Made by a program: the position numbers and the translations under genes
The notes under the pieces: generated by a model
Databases searched by the model: none
The model's input: the letters and a program-made list of their open reading frames with translations, nothing else
What the model was told of the DNA's origin: nothing
Assembly: GCA_027307295.1 (NCBI GenBank)
Contig: DAHUXF010000084.1
Coordinates: forward strand, 1-9,561
Direction: 5' to 3'
DNA length: 9,561 nucleotides
Origin: Acidobacteriaceae bacterium
Lineage (GTDB): Bacteria; Acidobacteriota; Terriglobia; Terriglobales; Acidobacteriaceae
In this document: in pieces, positions 1 to 6,614 of the stretch
Layout: every line of letters begins with the position of its first letter
Position numbering within the stretch: the first letter of the stretch is position 1

Positions 1-1159
1 CGATGCATGCTGTTGCCAGTCCATACCGAGCTTTGCGCCGCCGCAGCTCATAGAGCAGAGTAATCACCAGCCGTGTGCCGGTCGCACCCAGGGGATGGCC
101 CAGAGCAATTGCTCCGCCGTTTACGTTGACCTTGCTGCGGTCCAGGCCCAGTTCTTTTTCGACGGCGAGATATTGTCCGGCAAAAGCTTCATTCACCTCG
201 ATCAGGTCGATCTCTTCCAGCTTAAGCCCGGCCTTCTTAAGCGCCAGCCGCGACGAGGGAACCGGGCCGCTGCCCATGATCTTTGGATCGACTCCGGCGA
301 TGCCCCAGCTCACAATGCGTCCCATGGGCTTCAGGCTGCGTTTTTCTGCCTGCGCGAGCGTCATCATTACTACAGCTGCCCCGCCATCGACAATGCCGCT
401 GGCATTGCCGGCAGTGACAGTCCCATTTTTGCCGAATGCGGCTTTCAGCTTGGCCAGGCCTTCCATGGTGGTTTCCGGACGCAGATGGTCGTCTTTATCA
501 AACATCTCGCCGGTGGGTTCGCCTTTGCGATTCTTCAACGCGACCGGAACAATTTCTTCCGCCAGGCGGCAGGCTTTTTGCGCCGCGCCTGCTTTTTGCT
601 GCGACTGCAATGAGAACTCGTCCATGTGCTGCCGAGTGATGCCCTGCTGCTCCGCGTACAGTTCCGCGGTGTTGGCCATGTAAAGGCCGCAATAGGTATC
701 AAGCAACGCGACCATGAGGGAGTCTTCCAGTTTGCCTTCGCCCAGACCAAGTCCCCAGCGCGCTCCACGAACCACATGCGGCGCCTGGGACATGGATTCC
801 ATTCCGCCGGCCAGCACCGTGTTCGCTTCACCCAACTGAATCATCTGCGCGGCATTGACCAGGGACTGCATGCCTGATCCGCAGAGCCGGTTCACGGTGA
901 GCGCAGGCGTTTCAATGGGCAAGCCCGCCTTCAAGGCCACATGACGCGCGCCGTAGAGCGAATCACCGGAGGTCTGCTGTGCGTTGCCGAAAACGGCGTG
1001 GTCAAATTCCGCGGGCGCAACGCCAGAGCGCTTGATGGCTTCCTGGCTGGCCACGGCAGCCAGGTCCATGGCGGTAAAATCGCGTAATTTGCCGCAATAA
1101 CGGCCCATGGGCGTGCGCGCGCCGCTGACAATGGCGATATCTGTAGCTTGTGTGCTCAT
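1..1159 (-). CDS. Thiolase family protein (acetyl-CoA C-acetyltransferase type), 3' end cut by window
   Basis: The reading frame begins at ATG 1159 and is open for 386 codons to the left edge. Thiolases condense two acetyl-CoA, or cleave 3-ketoacyl-CoA, in the cytoplasm through a cysteine acyl-enzyme. Residues seen: the N-terminal active-site motif NRLCGSGMQ with nucleophile Cys93, the NEAFA motif at 323-327, the GGAIALGHPLGATGTR block with catalytic His355, and the second catalytic Cys385 in the last codons. The usual C-terminal GGG(Q/M)G loop lies just outside the window, so about 7-10 residues are missing compared with the usual ~390-395. Length and motifs match the PhaA/AtoB branch, but sequence alone does not separate a biosynthetic acetyltransferase from a degradative 3-ketoacyl-CoA thiolase. 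No strong Shine-Dalgarno precedes the ATG; the start is chosen because it aligns with family N-termini. It appears monocistronic, with its own upstream promoter candidate. Confidence 0.95.
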   Translation of the reverse strand, partial: MSTQATDIAIVSGARTPMGRYCGKLRDFTAMDLAAVASQEAIKRSGVAPAEFDHAVFGNAQQTSGDSLYGARHVALKAGLPIETPALTVNRLCGSGMQSLVNAAQMIQLGEANTVLAGGMESMSQAPHVVRGARWGLGLGEGKLEDSLMVALLDTYCGLYMANTAELYAEQQGITRQHMDEFSLQSQQKAGAAQKACRLAEEIVPVALKNRKGEPTGEMFDKDDHLRPETTMEGLAKLKAAFGKNGTVTAGNASGIVDGGAAVVMMTLAQAEKRSLKPMGRIVSWGIAGVDPKIMGSGPVPSSRLALKKAGLKLEEIDLIEVNEAFAGQYLAVEKELGLDRSKVNVNGGAIALGHPLGATGTRLVITLLYELRRRKARYGLATACI

Positions 1160-1191
1160 AAAAAGACAGCCTGTAATGGTGAATTAGGATC

Positions 1192-1203
1192 GTTTGTGCA
1201 AAC
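1192..1203. promoter_or_regulatory. Inverted repeat at the predicted thiolase transcription start
   Basis: GTTTG (1192-1196) and CAAAC (1199-1203) form a perfect 5+2+5 inverted repeat. It sits at the expected transcription start of the thiolase promoter candidate, where a repressor dimer would act. No regulator gene is visible nearby, and short dyads of this size also arise by chance. Confidence 0.3.
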
Positions 1204-1208
1204 ACATC

Positions 1209-1238
1209 ATCTTATCAGTGCGCTTGCGGCATGAGCAA
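1209..1238 (-). promoter_or_regulatory. Candidate sigma-70 promoter of the thiolase gene
   Basis: Reading leftward, a TTGCTC -35-like hexamer (1233-1238) is followed after 18 bp by TAAGAT (1209-1214), a moderate -10 match. Transcription would start near 1202, leaving a leader of about 40 nt before the thiolase ATG. Both boxes are imperfect, so this is a pattern match only. Confidence 0.35.
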
Positions 1239-1372
1239 TCAGCCTTTTGATGACTAAGGATGCAGTCTGATGCCTGTTGATTGGTATTGGCAGGACGTCC
1301 AGTGCCGGTTCGTCTAACGCCAGCGAAAATATTTTCAAATCACTGGCATTTCAGCCATCCAACAAGGTAAGG

Positions 1373-1403
1373 AAAAAAGGCCACCTCAGATAAGGTGGCC
1401 TTT
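1373..1403 (-). terminator. Intrinsic terminator of the outer-membrane protein gene
   Basis: A perfect 11-bp stem (1376-1386 with 1393-1403) encloses the 6-nt loop CAGATA (1387-1392). Read leftward it runs into six T (1373-1378), part of them shared with the stem. It lies 41 bp past the stop of the leftward beta-barrel gene. It could also slow transcription from the right-hand direction, but the plus-strand side has only three T. Confidence 0.85.
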
Positions 1404-1443
1404 CCATGCATCCGCCGTTTCTGGCGGGACAAGCTGCTACACG

Positions 1444-2238
1444 CTAAAAGCGGTAGTTCACGCCGGCGCGCACAAGGTGTGCTCTGAGATCAACGGAGTG
1501 AGTGAAGACAGTGCTGGGGAATGCAGTCGGCGGAGCTGGCGGCGGGTTGGGAAGAGTAAGGTTCGCGCTTGGCACCGTTGCCGTTCCAAAGCCCGCATAA
1601 AGGTATTCGCCCTTGACGGACCAGCGATGGGAAATGCGGCCTTCTGCGCCGCCGCCTAGCACCCATCCGGGCCGGGTCTCTTGCAGGCTCGCGTTCTCAT
1701 GAGCGCTGGCAAAGGTATCAGTAAATAACCCGGTATATTTCACGCTGGTAAACGCCGCACCCACGGTTTCATACACCATCACACGGCCGAACACAAAGCC
1801 TACGCGCGGACGCACTGTGAACAACCAGTTGGTCTTGGCTGTCTGGGTAACGGTAAAACCTGTGCCAGGACAGCAGGGATAAGGGGCGGTGGCAGTGGTG
1901 GTCCCGCTCAGATTCATCGTGCCGAAATCTGCTTCCAGGCCAAACACAAAGTTGTCCCATTGATGGTTGAATCCAGCGCCGCCCCCGGCAGTAAGTCCGT
2001 TGGGCTTGATCAGTTGGTTGCTTGCGCTGGTGATGGCCGGCGTGCTGGTGGAGTTGAAATAGCCGGTCAGGCTGAAAGCAGGGCTGGTATCTACCTGGGC
2101 CCGGCCAAAAGCGCCGCCCGCATTACCGCCAACATAAAAGCCGCTGAAACTATCCTGAGCCTGTGCAGCGCCAATAGCGCATAGGGCAAAAATGAGCACA
2201 CGTGCTCCGGTGAAAAATCTGTTCAAAACACACCTCAT
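1444..2238 (-). CDS. Outer-membrane beta-barrel protein (porin/opacity-like family)
   Basis: Predicted 264-residue secreted protein. With the ATG at 2238 the N-terminus is a basic segment (Arg, Asn, Arg), then a hydrophobic stretch ending AQA|QDSF, a good signal peptidase I site after about residue 27. The mature part starts SGFYVGGNAGGAFG and ends VRAGVNYRF: alternating aromatic/hydrophobic strands with a terminal Phe, the usual beta-barrel assembly signal. It resembles the small 8-stranded barrels annotated as outer membrane beta-barrel, porin-family or opacity-like proteins; the exact role is not recognisable. Two adjacent cysteines (122-123) fall in a predicted loop, which is uncommon in outer-membrane proteins. 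The start is uncertain: a GTG at 2280 is possible, but a TATAAG -10-like box at 2283-2288 lies directly before it. A TTG at 2226 has a better-spaced GAGGTG ribosome site and would still keep the signal peptide. Confidence 0.85.
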   Translation of the reverse strand: MRCVLNRFFTGARVLIFALCAIGAAQAQDSFSGFYVGGNAGGAFGRAQVDTSPAFSLTGYFNSTSTPAITSASNQLIKPNGLTAGGGAGFNHQWDNFVFGLEADFGTMNLSGTTTATAPYPCCPGTGFTVTQTAKTNWLFTVRPRVGFVFGRVMVYETVGAAFTSVKYTGLFTDTFASAHENASLQETRPGWVLGGGAEGRISHRWSVKGEYLYAGFGTATVPSANLTLPNPPPAPPTAFPSTVFTHSVDLRAHLVRAGVNYRF

Positions 2239-2363
2239 CAGTTGTATGGATTTCGTGCTCGTGCTTTTTGGGGGTTGCACAACTTATAACACGCTTTTGG
2301 CGCATCTGCCCGCACCAAGTAGTTGTGACGAGCTCGTAAATCGTTACGAAAGGTTTAGGACAC

Positions 2364-2391
2364 AAAAAAAGCCGCCCTTTGTGAGGGCGGC
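2364..2391 (-). terminator. Intrinsic terminator of sodA
   Basis: An 8-bp GC-rich perfect stem (2371-2378 with 2384-2391) encloses the loop TTGTG (2379-2383). Read leftward it is followed by seven T (2364-2370). It begins 16 bp past the sodA stop codon, so it is the natural end of that transcript. Confidence 0.9.
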
Positions 2392-2407
2392 GCGGTTACA
2401 AAAAACA

Positions 2408-3052
2408 TTATTTGAAGAAGCCGTCAGCTTTGGCCAGGCGTTTGTTAATCTCGTCCCAGTTCACCACGTTCCACCATGCTTTCAGGTAGTCCGGGCGGCG
2501 GTTCTGGTACTTCAGGTAGTAGGCGTGTTCCCACACGTCATTCCCCAGAATTGGAAATTCCCCGTTGGAGATGGGATTGTCCTGATTGGGCGTGGAGGTG
2601 ATCTTGAATTCGCCTGATTTTGTGCGGACCAGCCAGGCCCATCCGCTTCCGAACTGGTTGACTCCAGCCGCTTCAAATTTTTCTTTGAAAGCTTCAAAGC
2701 TGCCAAAGGTTTTGCTGATGGCCTCAGCCACGGCGCCGGTAGGATTGCCGCCTTTGCCCGGTCCCATGATCTGCCAGAACATGGTGTGGTTCACGTGGCC
2801 GCCGCCGTTGTTGCGCACGGCCGTACGGATATTTTCCGGGACAATGGCGCAGTTGTTGGCGAGCAACTCCTCCGGGCTTTTACTGCCCAGTTCAGGGTGC
2901 TTCTCAATGGCGCCGTTCAGTTTGGTGACGTAAGCTGCGTGGTGCTTGTCATGGTGCAGGTGCATGGTTGCTTCGTCAATGTGCGGTTCCAGCGCGTTGT
3001 ACGCGTATGGCAGCGCCGGGACTTCATGTGCTGTTACAGTTCCTTGTGCCAT
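2408..3052 (-). CDS. sodA: Superoxide dismutase, Mn-type of the Fe/Mn family
   Basis: A 214-residue cytoplasmic enzyme (no signal peptide) that dismutes superoxide to hydrogen peroxide and oxygen. The N-terminal helical domain has VPALPYAYNALEPHID and the LHHDKHH motif; the C-terminal domain carries DVWEHAYYLKYQNRRPDY. Metal ligands by family alignment are His33, His89, Asp172 and His176. Gln157 in STPNQD, together with the glycine at about residue 85, is the Mn-type pattern, whereas Fe-type enzymes place the active-site Gln near the second helix; a cambialistic enzyme cannot be excluded. The start is ATG 3052, not the in-frame GTG nine bases upstream, because AAAGGTGG (3057-3064) is a good Shine-Dalgarno for this ATG. 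It lies 80 bp downstream of sucA with no terminator between them, so read-through from sucA is possible; a TATTTATAT stretch in the gap could be its own -10. Confidence 0.96.
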   Translation of the reverse strand: MAQGTVTAHEVPALPYAYNALEPHIDEATMHLHHDKHHAAYVTKLNGAIEKHPELGSKSPEELLANNCAIVPENIRTAVRNNGGGHVNHTMFWQIMGPGKGGNPTGAVAEAISKTFGSFEAFKEKFEAAGVNQFGSGWAWLVRTKSGEFKITSTPNQDNPISNGEFPILGNDVWEHAYYLKYQNRRPDYLKAWWNVVNWDEINKRLAKADGFFK

Positions 3053-3132
3053 TTCAACCACCTTTCGTTTCGATATAAATACTGGGGTTCAGACTGTTGG
3101 ATGACCCTGCATGCTCTTGCGATGCCGGTTTC

Positions 3133-5604
3133 CTAGAAAGCAGCGAATGCCATCTCCAGCAGCGTTTTCTGCTCCATCTCATGGGCAGTATGCGACCCCG
3201 TGGATGGGCTGGACGAGGGCGAACGCTTTACCGAACGGAATGACGTCCCGCGGGCCAGACGCTCCAATTGCGGCGCCAGGAAATTCAAAGCTCCCATGTT
3301 CGCCGGTTCTTCCTGCACCCACAGGAACTCGCGTGCGTTGGTGTGCTGTGCAAAGGCCGCTTCCAGCTCTGCTTCTGGAAAAGGGTAGAGCTGTTCCAGG
3401 AAGATGATGGCTGTTTTTGTGTCGCCACGGCGTTTGCGCTCACGCCGCAGTTCATGCCCGATCTTTCCGGTGCAGACGATAACGCGCTGCCCGTTGGTCA
3501 TCTCGTTATCCTGAATCACATTCTGGAACTTGCCACTGGCTAACTCGCTCAACGGGCTGGCCGCGTCCGGATGGCGCAACATGCCTTTGGGCGTAAACAC
3601 AATCAATGGCTTGCGCCAGATGCGCAGAGCCTGCCGCCGCAGGAGATGAAAATATTGCGCTGCGGTGGAGGGCTGGGCCACCTGAATGTTGTCTTTTGCC
3701 GCCAGTTGCAGGTAGCGTTCAATGCGGCCGCTGGAATGCTCCGGTCCCTGCCCTTCATAGCCATGCGGCAGAAGCATGACCAGGCCGGAAAGCAGTCCCC
3801 ACTTGTCTTCGCCGGCAACAATGAATTGATCGATGATGACCTGAGCGCCGTTGGCGAAGTCGCCAAACTGCGCCTCCCACAGCGTGAGTCCATCGGGATA
3901 GTCGCGGCTGAAGCCATATTCAAAACCGAGCACTGCGGCTTCCGAGAGGATGGAATTGTAGGCCTGGAACCATGCCTGGTCCGGCGTGATGTTGCTGAGC
4001 GGCACATACTCCCGCTCATTTTCAATGTCGATCAGCACAGAATGACGATGATTGAATGTGCCGCGGCGCGCGTCCTGGCCGGAGAGCCGCACCGGAACGC
4101 CCTCCACCAGCAGGGAACCAAAAGCCAGGGCTTCCGCCATGCCGTAATCCAGCGGCATCTTGCCTGTGCCCATCTTTTCGCGCTGCTCCAGCAGTTTTTT
4201 GACTTTCGGATGAATGGCGAAGCCGGTTGGGTACGTTGTCAGCTTTTCCGTGATCTGCCGCAGCTTATCTTCGCTGACGGCGGTTGGAACTTCATATTCG
4301 GATTTGTATCGTCCACCGACATATTTGTCCCAATAGGCGGGAAGCTTGCGCAGCACCGGCGATTTCTGCATCTGCGCCGCTTTGTCATAGGCGGCATCTA
4401 CCTGGGCGCGGAATTTCTCCGCCATCTCGGTGGTGTCAATATGGTTCTGCGCTGCGTAGGTCTCAAACAGAGGAGCAAGGGCATTGATTTTCTTGTACAG
4501 CAGCGGCTGCGTGATGGTGGGATCGTCTACTTCACTGTGTCCGTGCCGGCGATAGCCGATCAGGTCGATCACTACATCACTGTTGAACTGGTAACGGTAT
4601 TCTGTGGCCATGGCCGCTACGCGCAGCGCGGCTTCCGGGTCTTCCGCATTCACATGAAAGATCGGGATGGGCTGGCGCTTGGCCAAATCCGAGGAGAAGC
4701 GCGAGGTATGCAACTCACGCGGATTGGTGGTGAAGCCAATCAGGTTGTTCACAATGACATGAATGGCCCCACCGACGGTATAACCTTTCAATCCGGCAAA
4801 GTTCAGCGTTTCCGCCCAAATGCCCTGGCCTGCAAAGGCCGCATCACCGTGCAGGATCACCGGCAGGACTTGCCTGGTTCCATCGGGGCCGGCATGTAAT
4901 TGTTTGGCCAGCGTGCGTCCCAGGGCCACCGGGTCAACAGCCTCAAGATGGCTGGGGTTCGATACCAGATGCATGCGCACCACTTTGCCGGTGCGGGTGT
5001 GGAACTCACCGGTTGCACCCTTGTGGTATTTCACATCGCCGCCGCCGAGAATGCTGCGCGGATCAACATCTTCAAAGCCGGCAAAAATATTCTCCGCCGC
5101 AATCCCCACAGTGAGCGTCATCACCGTCAGGCGTCCACGATGGCTCATGGCCATCACCGCGGATGTCGCGCCCAGGTCGGCGCCTGTTTCCAGGATGGTA
5201 TCCAGCAGGGGAATTTGCGCTGTGGCGCCTTCTCCGGAGTAACGCTTGGTGCCCAGATAGCGCGTTTGCATGATCTGCTCAAACAAATCTGCCTGCAGCA
5301 GACGCTCCGCCAGCCAGCGACGGTCAACCTGCTGGGCCTTGGGGTTCTCCATCCGCTTCTGGATCCACTCGCGGCGGTCGCGCTGGGGCAAATGCATGAA
5401 CTCCGCCCCAATCGAGCCGCAGTAGATCTTGCGTGCTTCTTTTACGCCCTCGCCTTCGCTGGGCAGATCGGAATAGCCGTCGCCTATAGGCCCGCCAAGC
5501 GGGTTGAGGTTGGCGTCGAGATATCCCCACCGGCGGAAGGTGTCAAATATCTGCTCCCGCTCCAGGGAAATCTCACTGGTGAACTGTGCGCTTTTCGTGC
5601 TCAT
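3133..5604 (-). CDS. sucA: 2-oxoglutarate dehydrogenase E1 component (thiamine diphosphate dependent)
   Basis: An 823-residue E1o subunit that decarboxylates 2-oxoglutarate and transfers the succinyl group to the lipoyl domain of E2 (SucB) in the TCA cycle; cytoplasmic. Family motifs, numbered from the ATG at 5604: SHRGRL (154-159), HGDAAFAGQG starting at 252, NNLIGFTTNP from about 286, the thiamine-binding NAEDPEA (319-325), RRHGHSEVDDP (352-362), then the second transketolase-like domain with PVRLSGQDARRGTFNHRH (about 504-521) and LLPHGYEGQGPEHSS. The C-terminus QEEPANMGALNFLAP is intact. The protein starts at the ANLNPLG region, so the first ~60-70 residues of typical ~930-residue E1o proteins, the helical E2-binding segment, are absent; an in-frame TAG lies only about 20 codons upstream of the GTG at 5625. 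No sucB or lpd gene lies alongside. The ATG is preferred to that GTG, which has no ribosome site; the ATG itself has only a weak one. Confidence 0.95.
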   Translation of the reverse strand: MSTKSAQFTSEISLEREQIFDTFRRWGYLDANLNPLGGPIGDGYSDLPSEGEGVKEARKIYCGSIGAEFMHLPQRDRREWIQKRMENPKAQQVDRRWLAERLLQADLFEQIMQTRYLGTKRYSGEGATAQIPLLDTILETGADLGATSAVMAMSHRGRLTVMTLTVGIAAENIFAGFEDVDPRSILGGGDVKYHKGATGEFHTRTGKVVRMHLVSNPSHLEAVDPVALGRTLAKQLHAGPDGTRQVLPVILHGDAAFAGQGIWAETLNFAGLKGYTVGGAIHVIVNNLIGFTTNPRELHTSRFSSDLAKRQPIPIFHVNAEDPEAALRVAAMATEYRYQFNSDVVIDLIGYRRHGHSEVDDPTITQPLLYKKINALAPLFETYAAQNHIDTTEMAEKFRAQVDAAYDKAAQMQKSPVLRKLPAYWDKYVGGRYKSEYEVPTAVSEDKLRQITEKLTTYPTGFAIHPKVKKLLEQREKMGTGKMPLDYGMAEALAFGSLLVEGVPVRLSGQDARRGTFNHRHSVLIDIENEREYVPLSNITPDQAWFQAYNSILSEAAVLGFEYGFSRDYPDGLTLWEAQFGDFANGAQVIIDQFIVAGEDKWGLLSGLVMLLPHGYEGQGPEHSSGRIERYLQLAAKDNIQVAQPSTAAQYFHLLRRQALRIWRKPLIVFTPKGMLRHPDAASPLSELASGKFQNVIQDNEMTNGQRVIVCTGKIGHELRRERKRRGDTKTAIIFLEQLYPFPEAELEAAFAQHTNAREFLWVQEEPANMGALNFLAPQLERLARGTSFRSVKRSPSSSPSTGSHTAHEMEQKTLLEMAFAAF

Positions 5605-5626
5605 CGCGTGTGGCACCCGGATCACA

Positions 5627-5654
5627 GGGACTGCTTTACAACGTGGCAGTTCCC
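5627..5654 (-). promoter_or_regulatory. Hairpin in the 5' leader of sucA
   Basis: GGGACTGC (5627-5634) pairs with GCAGTTCCC (5646-5654): eight base pairs with one bulged base and an 11-nt loop. It ends 22 bp before the sucA ATG and would fold in the leader RNA if transcription starts upstream of 5655. No T-run follows, so it is not a terminator. It may influence translation or stability, or be incidental. Confidence 0.35.
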
Positions 5655-5800
5655 GAAGATGGTTAACCTATAAGGATAACATCTGGATGGCGCTTCGACT
5701 GGAAATGCCCACCCCTGTTTTGCTTGGAAGCGATGTGTTCTTCGTAGATTACGGCGAGAAGGTGCTTTTGCGGAGCACTGATTTATGCCCCAAAATTCAA

Positions 5801-5826
5801 GCGTCCTGCGACGAATCGCAGGACGC
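5801..5826. repeat. Perfect 11-bp inverted repeat with tetraloop
   Basis: GCGTCCTGCGA (5801-5811) and its exact reverse complement (5816-5826) flank the loop CGAA. This is the strongest dyad in the gap between two divergent genes. Read leftward it is followed by TTGAATTTTG, a poor but possible terminator tail; read rightward there are no T. Because it lies upstream of both neighbours it cannot end either gene. It could end an unannotated leftward RNA or be a dispersed repeat element. Confidence 0.6.
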
Positions 5827-5910
5827 CCGGCAGCCCTCCCCCAGAACTGCCTTACCACCGAGAGAGAGTCTAGAATCAGACTGGCCTTTCGTCCACGTCA
5901 CTTTAGTAAC

Positions 5911-5935
5911 ATTGCCGGAGCCATGACGCGGCAAT
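5911..5935. repeat. Inverted repeat ATTGCCG/CGGCAAT
   Basis: Seven perfect base pairs (5911-5917 with 5929-5935) with an 11-nt loop. It lies in the sucA-trxA gap near the expected trxA control region. There is no adjacent T-run in either direction. It could be an operator or part of a structured RNA. Confidence 0.4.
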
Positions 5936-6028
5936 AAATATCTCTTGATCAGGCAAGTACTTAGACGTTTCCGCAACTTAAATTGAGCAGTAACATCTAA
6001 TAATTTTGTTAGGATATTCATTCAGGTT

Positions 6029-6042
6029 GCTGTCCGGACAGC
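6029..6042. promoter_or_regulatory. 14-bp perfect palindrome upstream of trxA
   Basis: GCTGTCCGGACAGC is fully self-complementary without a spacer and ends 31 bp before the trxA ATG. A spacer-free palindrome suits a dimeric DNA-binding protein better than an RNA hairpin. Its place, in or just after a trxA promoter, suggests an operator. No regulator is identified. Confidence 0.4.
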
Positions 6043-6073
6043 GGCAAATCCAAAAAGTTGAAAGTGGGGTTGC

Positions 6074-6409
6074 ATGGCTATTACGCAGGGAGTCTTTGAA
6101 GTAACAGATGGAAATTTTGATCAATTGGTTCTTAAAAGCGATCAACCTGTGATGATCGATTTCTGGGCGGCGTGGTGTGGACCTTGCAAGGCCCTGTCAC
6201 CTGTGGTGGATGAAGTGGCCGCTGCGTACGAAGGCAAAGTCAAAGTCGGCAAGATGGACGTGGACAGCAGCCCGGCGACGCCTCAGCGTTATGGCGTCCG
6301 CGGGATTCCTACCCTGCTCATCTTTAAGAACGGCCAGGTGCAGGAGCAGATTGTGGGCTATGTGAAGCGTGAAGTCATTGAAAAAGCCCTCAATAAACAC
6401 GTTGGCTGA
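6074..6409 (+). CDS. trxA: Thioredoxin
   Basis: A 111-residue cytoplasmic thiol-disulfide reductase that supplies electrons to enzymes such as ribonucleotide reductase, peroxiredoxins and methionine sulfoxide reductase, and is recycled by thioredoxin reductase. It is a single thioredoxin fold of normal length. The active site is WCGPC with redox cysteines Cys35 and Cys38, preceded by the buried Asp29 region (MIDFWAAW). The cis-proline is Pro79 in RGIPT, followed by LLIFKNGQ and the closing helix. There is no signal peptide, so it is not a periplasmic type. AGTGGGG (6063-6069) is a reasonable ribosome site for ATG 6074. It is the only gene of its transcription unit: sucA is divergent on the left, lexA convergent on the right. 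A 14-bp palindrome lies 31 bp upstream. Confidence 0.97.
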   Translation: MAITQGVFEVTDGNFDQLVLKSDQPVMIDFWAAWCGPCKALSPVVDEVAAAYEGKVKVGKMDVDSSPATPQRYGVRGIPTLLIFKNGQVQEQIVGYVKREVIEKALNKHVG

Positions 6410-6432
6410 CACGGGAATTTTGTTCAGCACAT

Positions 6433-6456
6433 AAACGCGGCCGGTCCGGGTTTTTT
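6433..6456 (+). terminator. Probable terminator of trxA
   Basis: AAACGCGG (6433-6440) pairs imperfectly with CCGGGTTT (6446-6453), one G-G mismatch and a 5-nt loop, leading into TTTTTT (6451-6456). The stem is weak but the T-run and the place, 24 bp after the trxA stop, fit an intrinsic terminator. Confidence 0.55.
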
Positions 6457-6552
6457 GCTGGAGCTTTACAGGTCACGCAGAATCGACTGATCGGCGTCCT
6501 ATTACACGATCATGCCTTGGGCTCAATCGCGTCTCTCAGTGCGCGTAACGGC

Positions 6553-6587
6553 ATAAAATAGAAATGCCCGCAGCAGGAATGCGGGCA
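6553..6587 (-). terminator. Intrinsic terminator of lexA
   Basis: TGCCCGCA (6565-6572) pairs perfectly with TGCGGGCA (6580-6587) around a 7-nt loop. Read leftward it is followed by the T-rich tail TTTCTATTTTA. It begins 27 bp past the lexA stop codon. Between this and the trxA terminator (6457-6552) I see nothing. Confidence 0.8.
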
Positions 6588-6614
6588 GATCACACAGAGC
6601 GCAACTTTCGCTTT

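Larger units (their letters stand above)
5655..6028. other. Gene-free stretch between sucA and trxA with several inverted repeats
   Basis: No credible coding frame is present: the short frames have low-complexity or unrelated translations and no family motif. The right part (about 5935-6020) is AT-rich and should hold the trxA promoter; a TTGAGC (5983-5988) is a weak -35 candidate without a clear -10 at proper spacing. The left part must hold the sucA promoter. Inverted repeats lie between (5801-5826, 5829-5851, 5867-5882, 5911-5935). I recognise no known RNA family here. Confidence 0.5.

Noticed and set aside
75..683. Plus-strand frames over the thiolase
   Set aside because: The minus strand encodes a thiolase with Cys93, His355 and Cys385 in one uninterrupted frame, so the plus frames are not genes.
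1319..1347. Dyad GCCAG...CTGGC around the AT palindrome GAAAATATTTTC
   Set aside because: The pairing arms are short and widely spaced and the inner palindrome is simple AT sequence; no gene start or end calls for it.
2239..2280. GTG 2280 as the start of the outer-membrane protein
   Set aside because: It lies directly after a TATAAG -10-like box and puts a polar 14-residue stretch before the signal peptide; ATG 2238 or TTG 2226 fits better.
3571..5673. Two long plus-strand open frames (3571-4899 and 4900-5673)
   Set aside because: They lie wholly or mostly antisense to sucA, whose motifs are unmistakable, and their translations show no family motif; they are shadows of the codon bias of the real gene.
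5797..6021. Minus-strand 74-codon frame in the sucA-trxA gap
   Set aside because: No ribosome site and no motif, and its 3' end consists of the inverted repeat; more likely non-coding.
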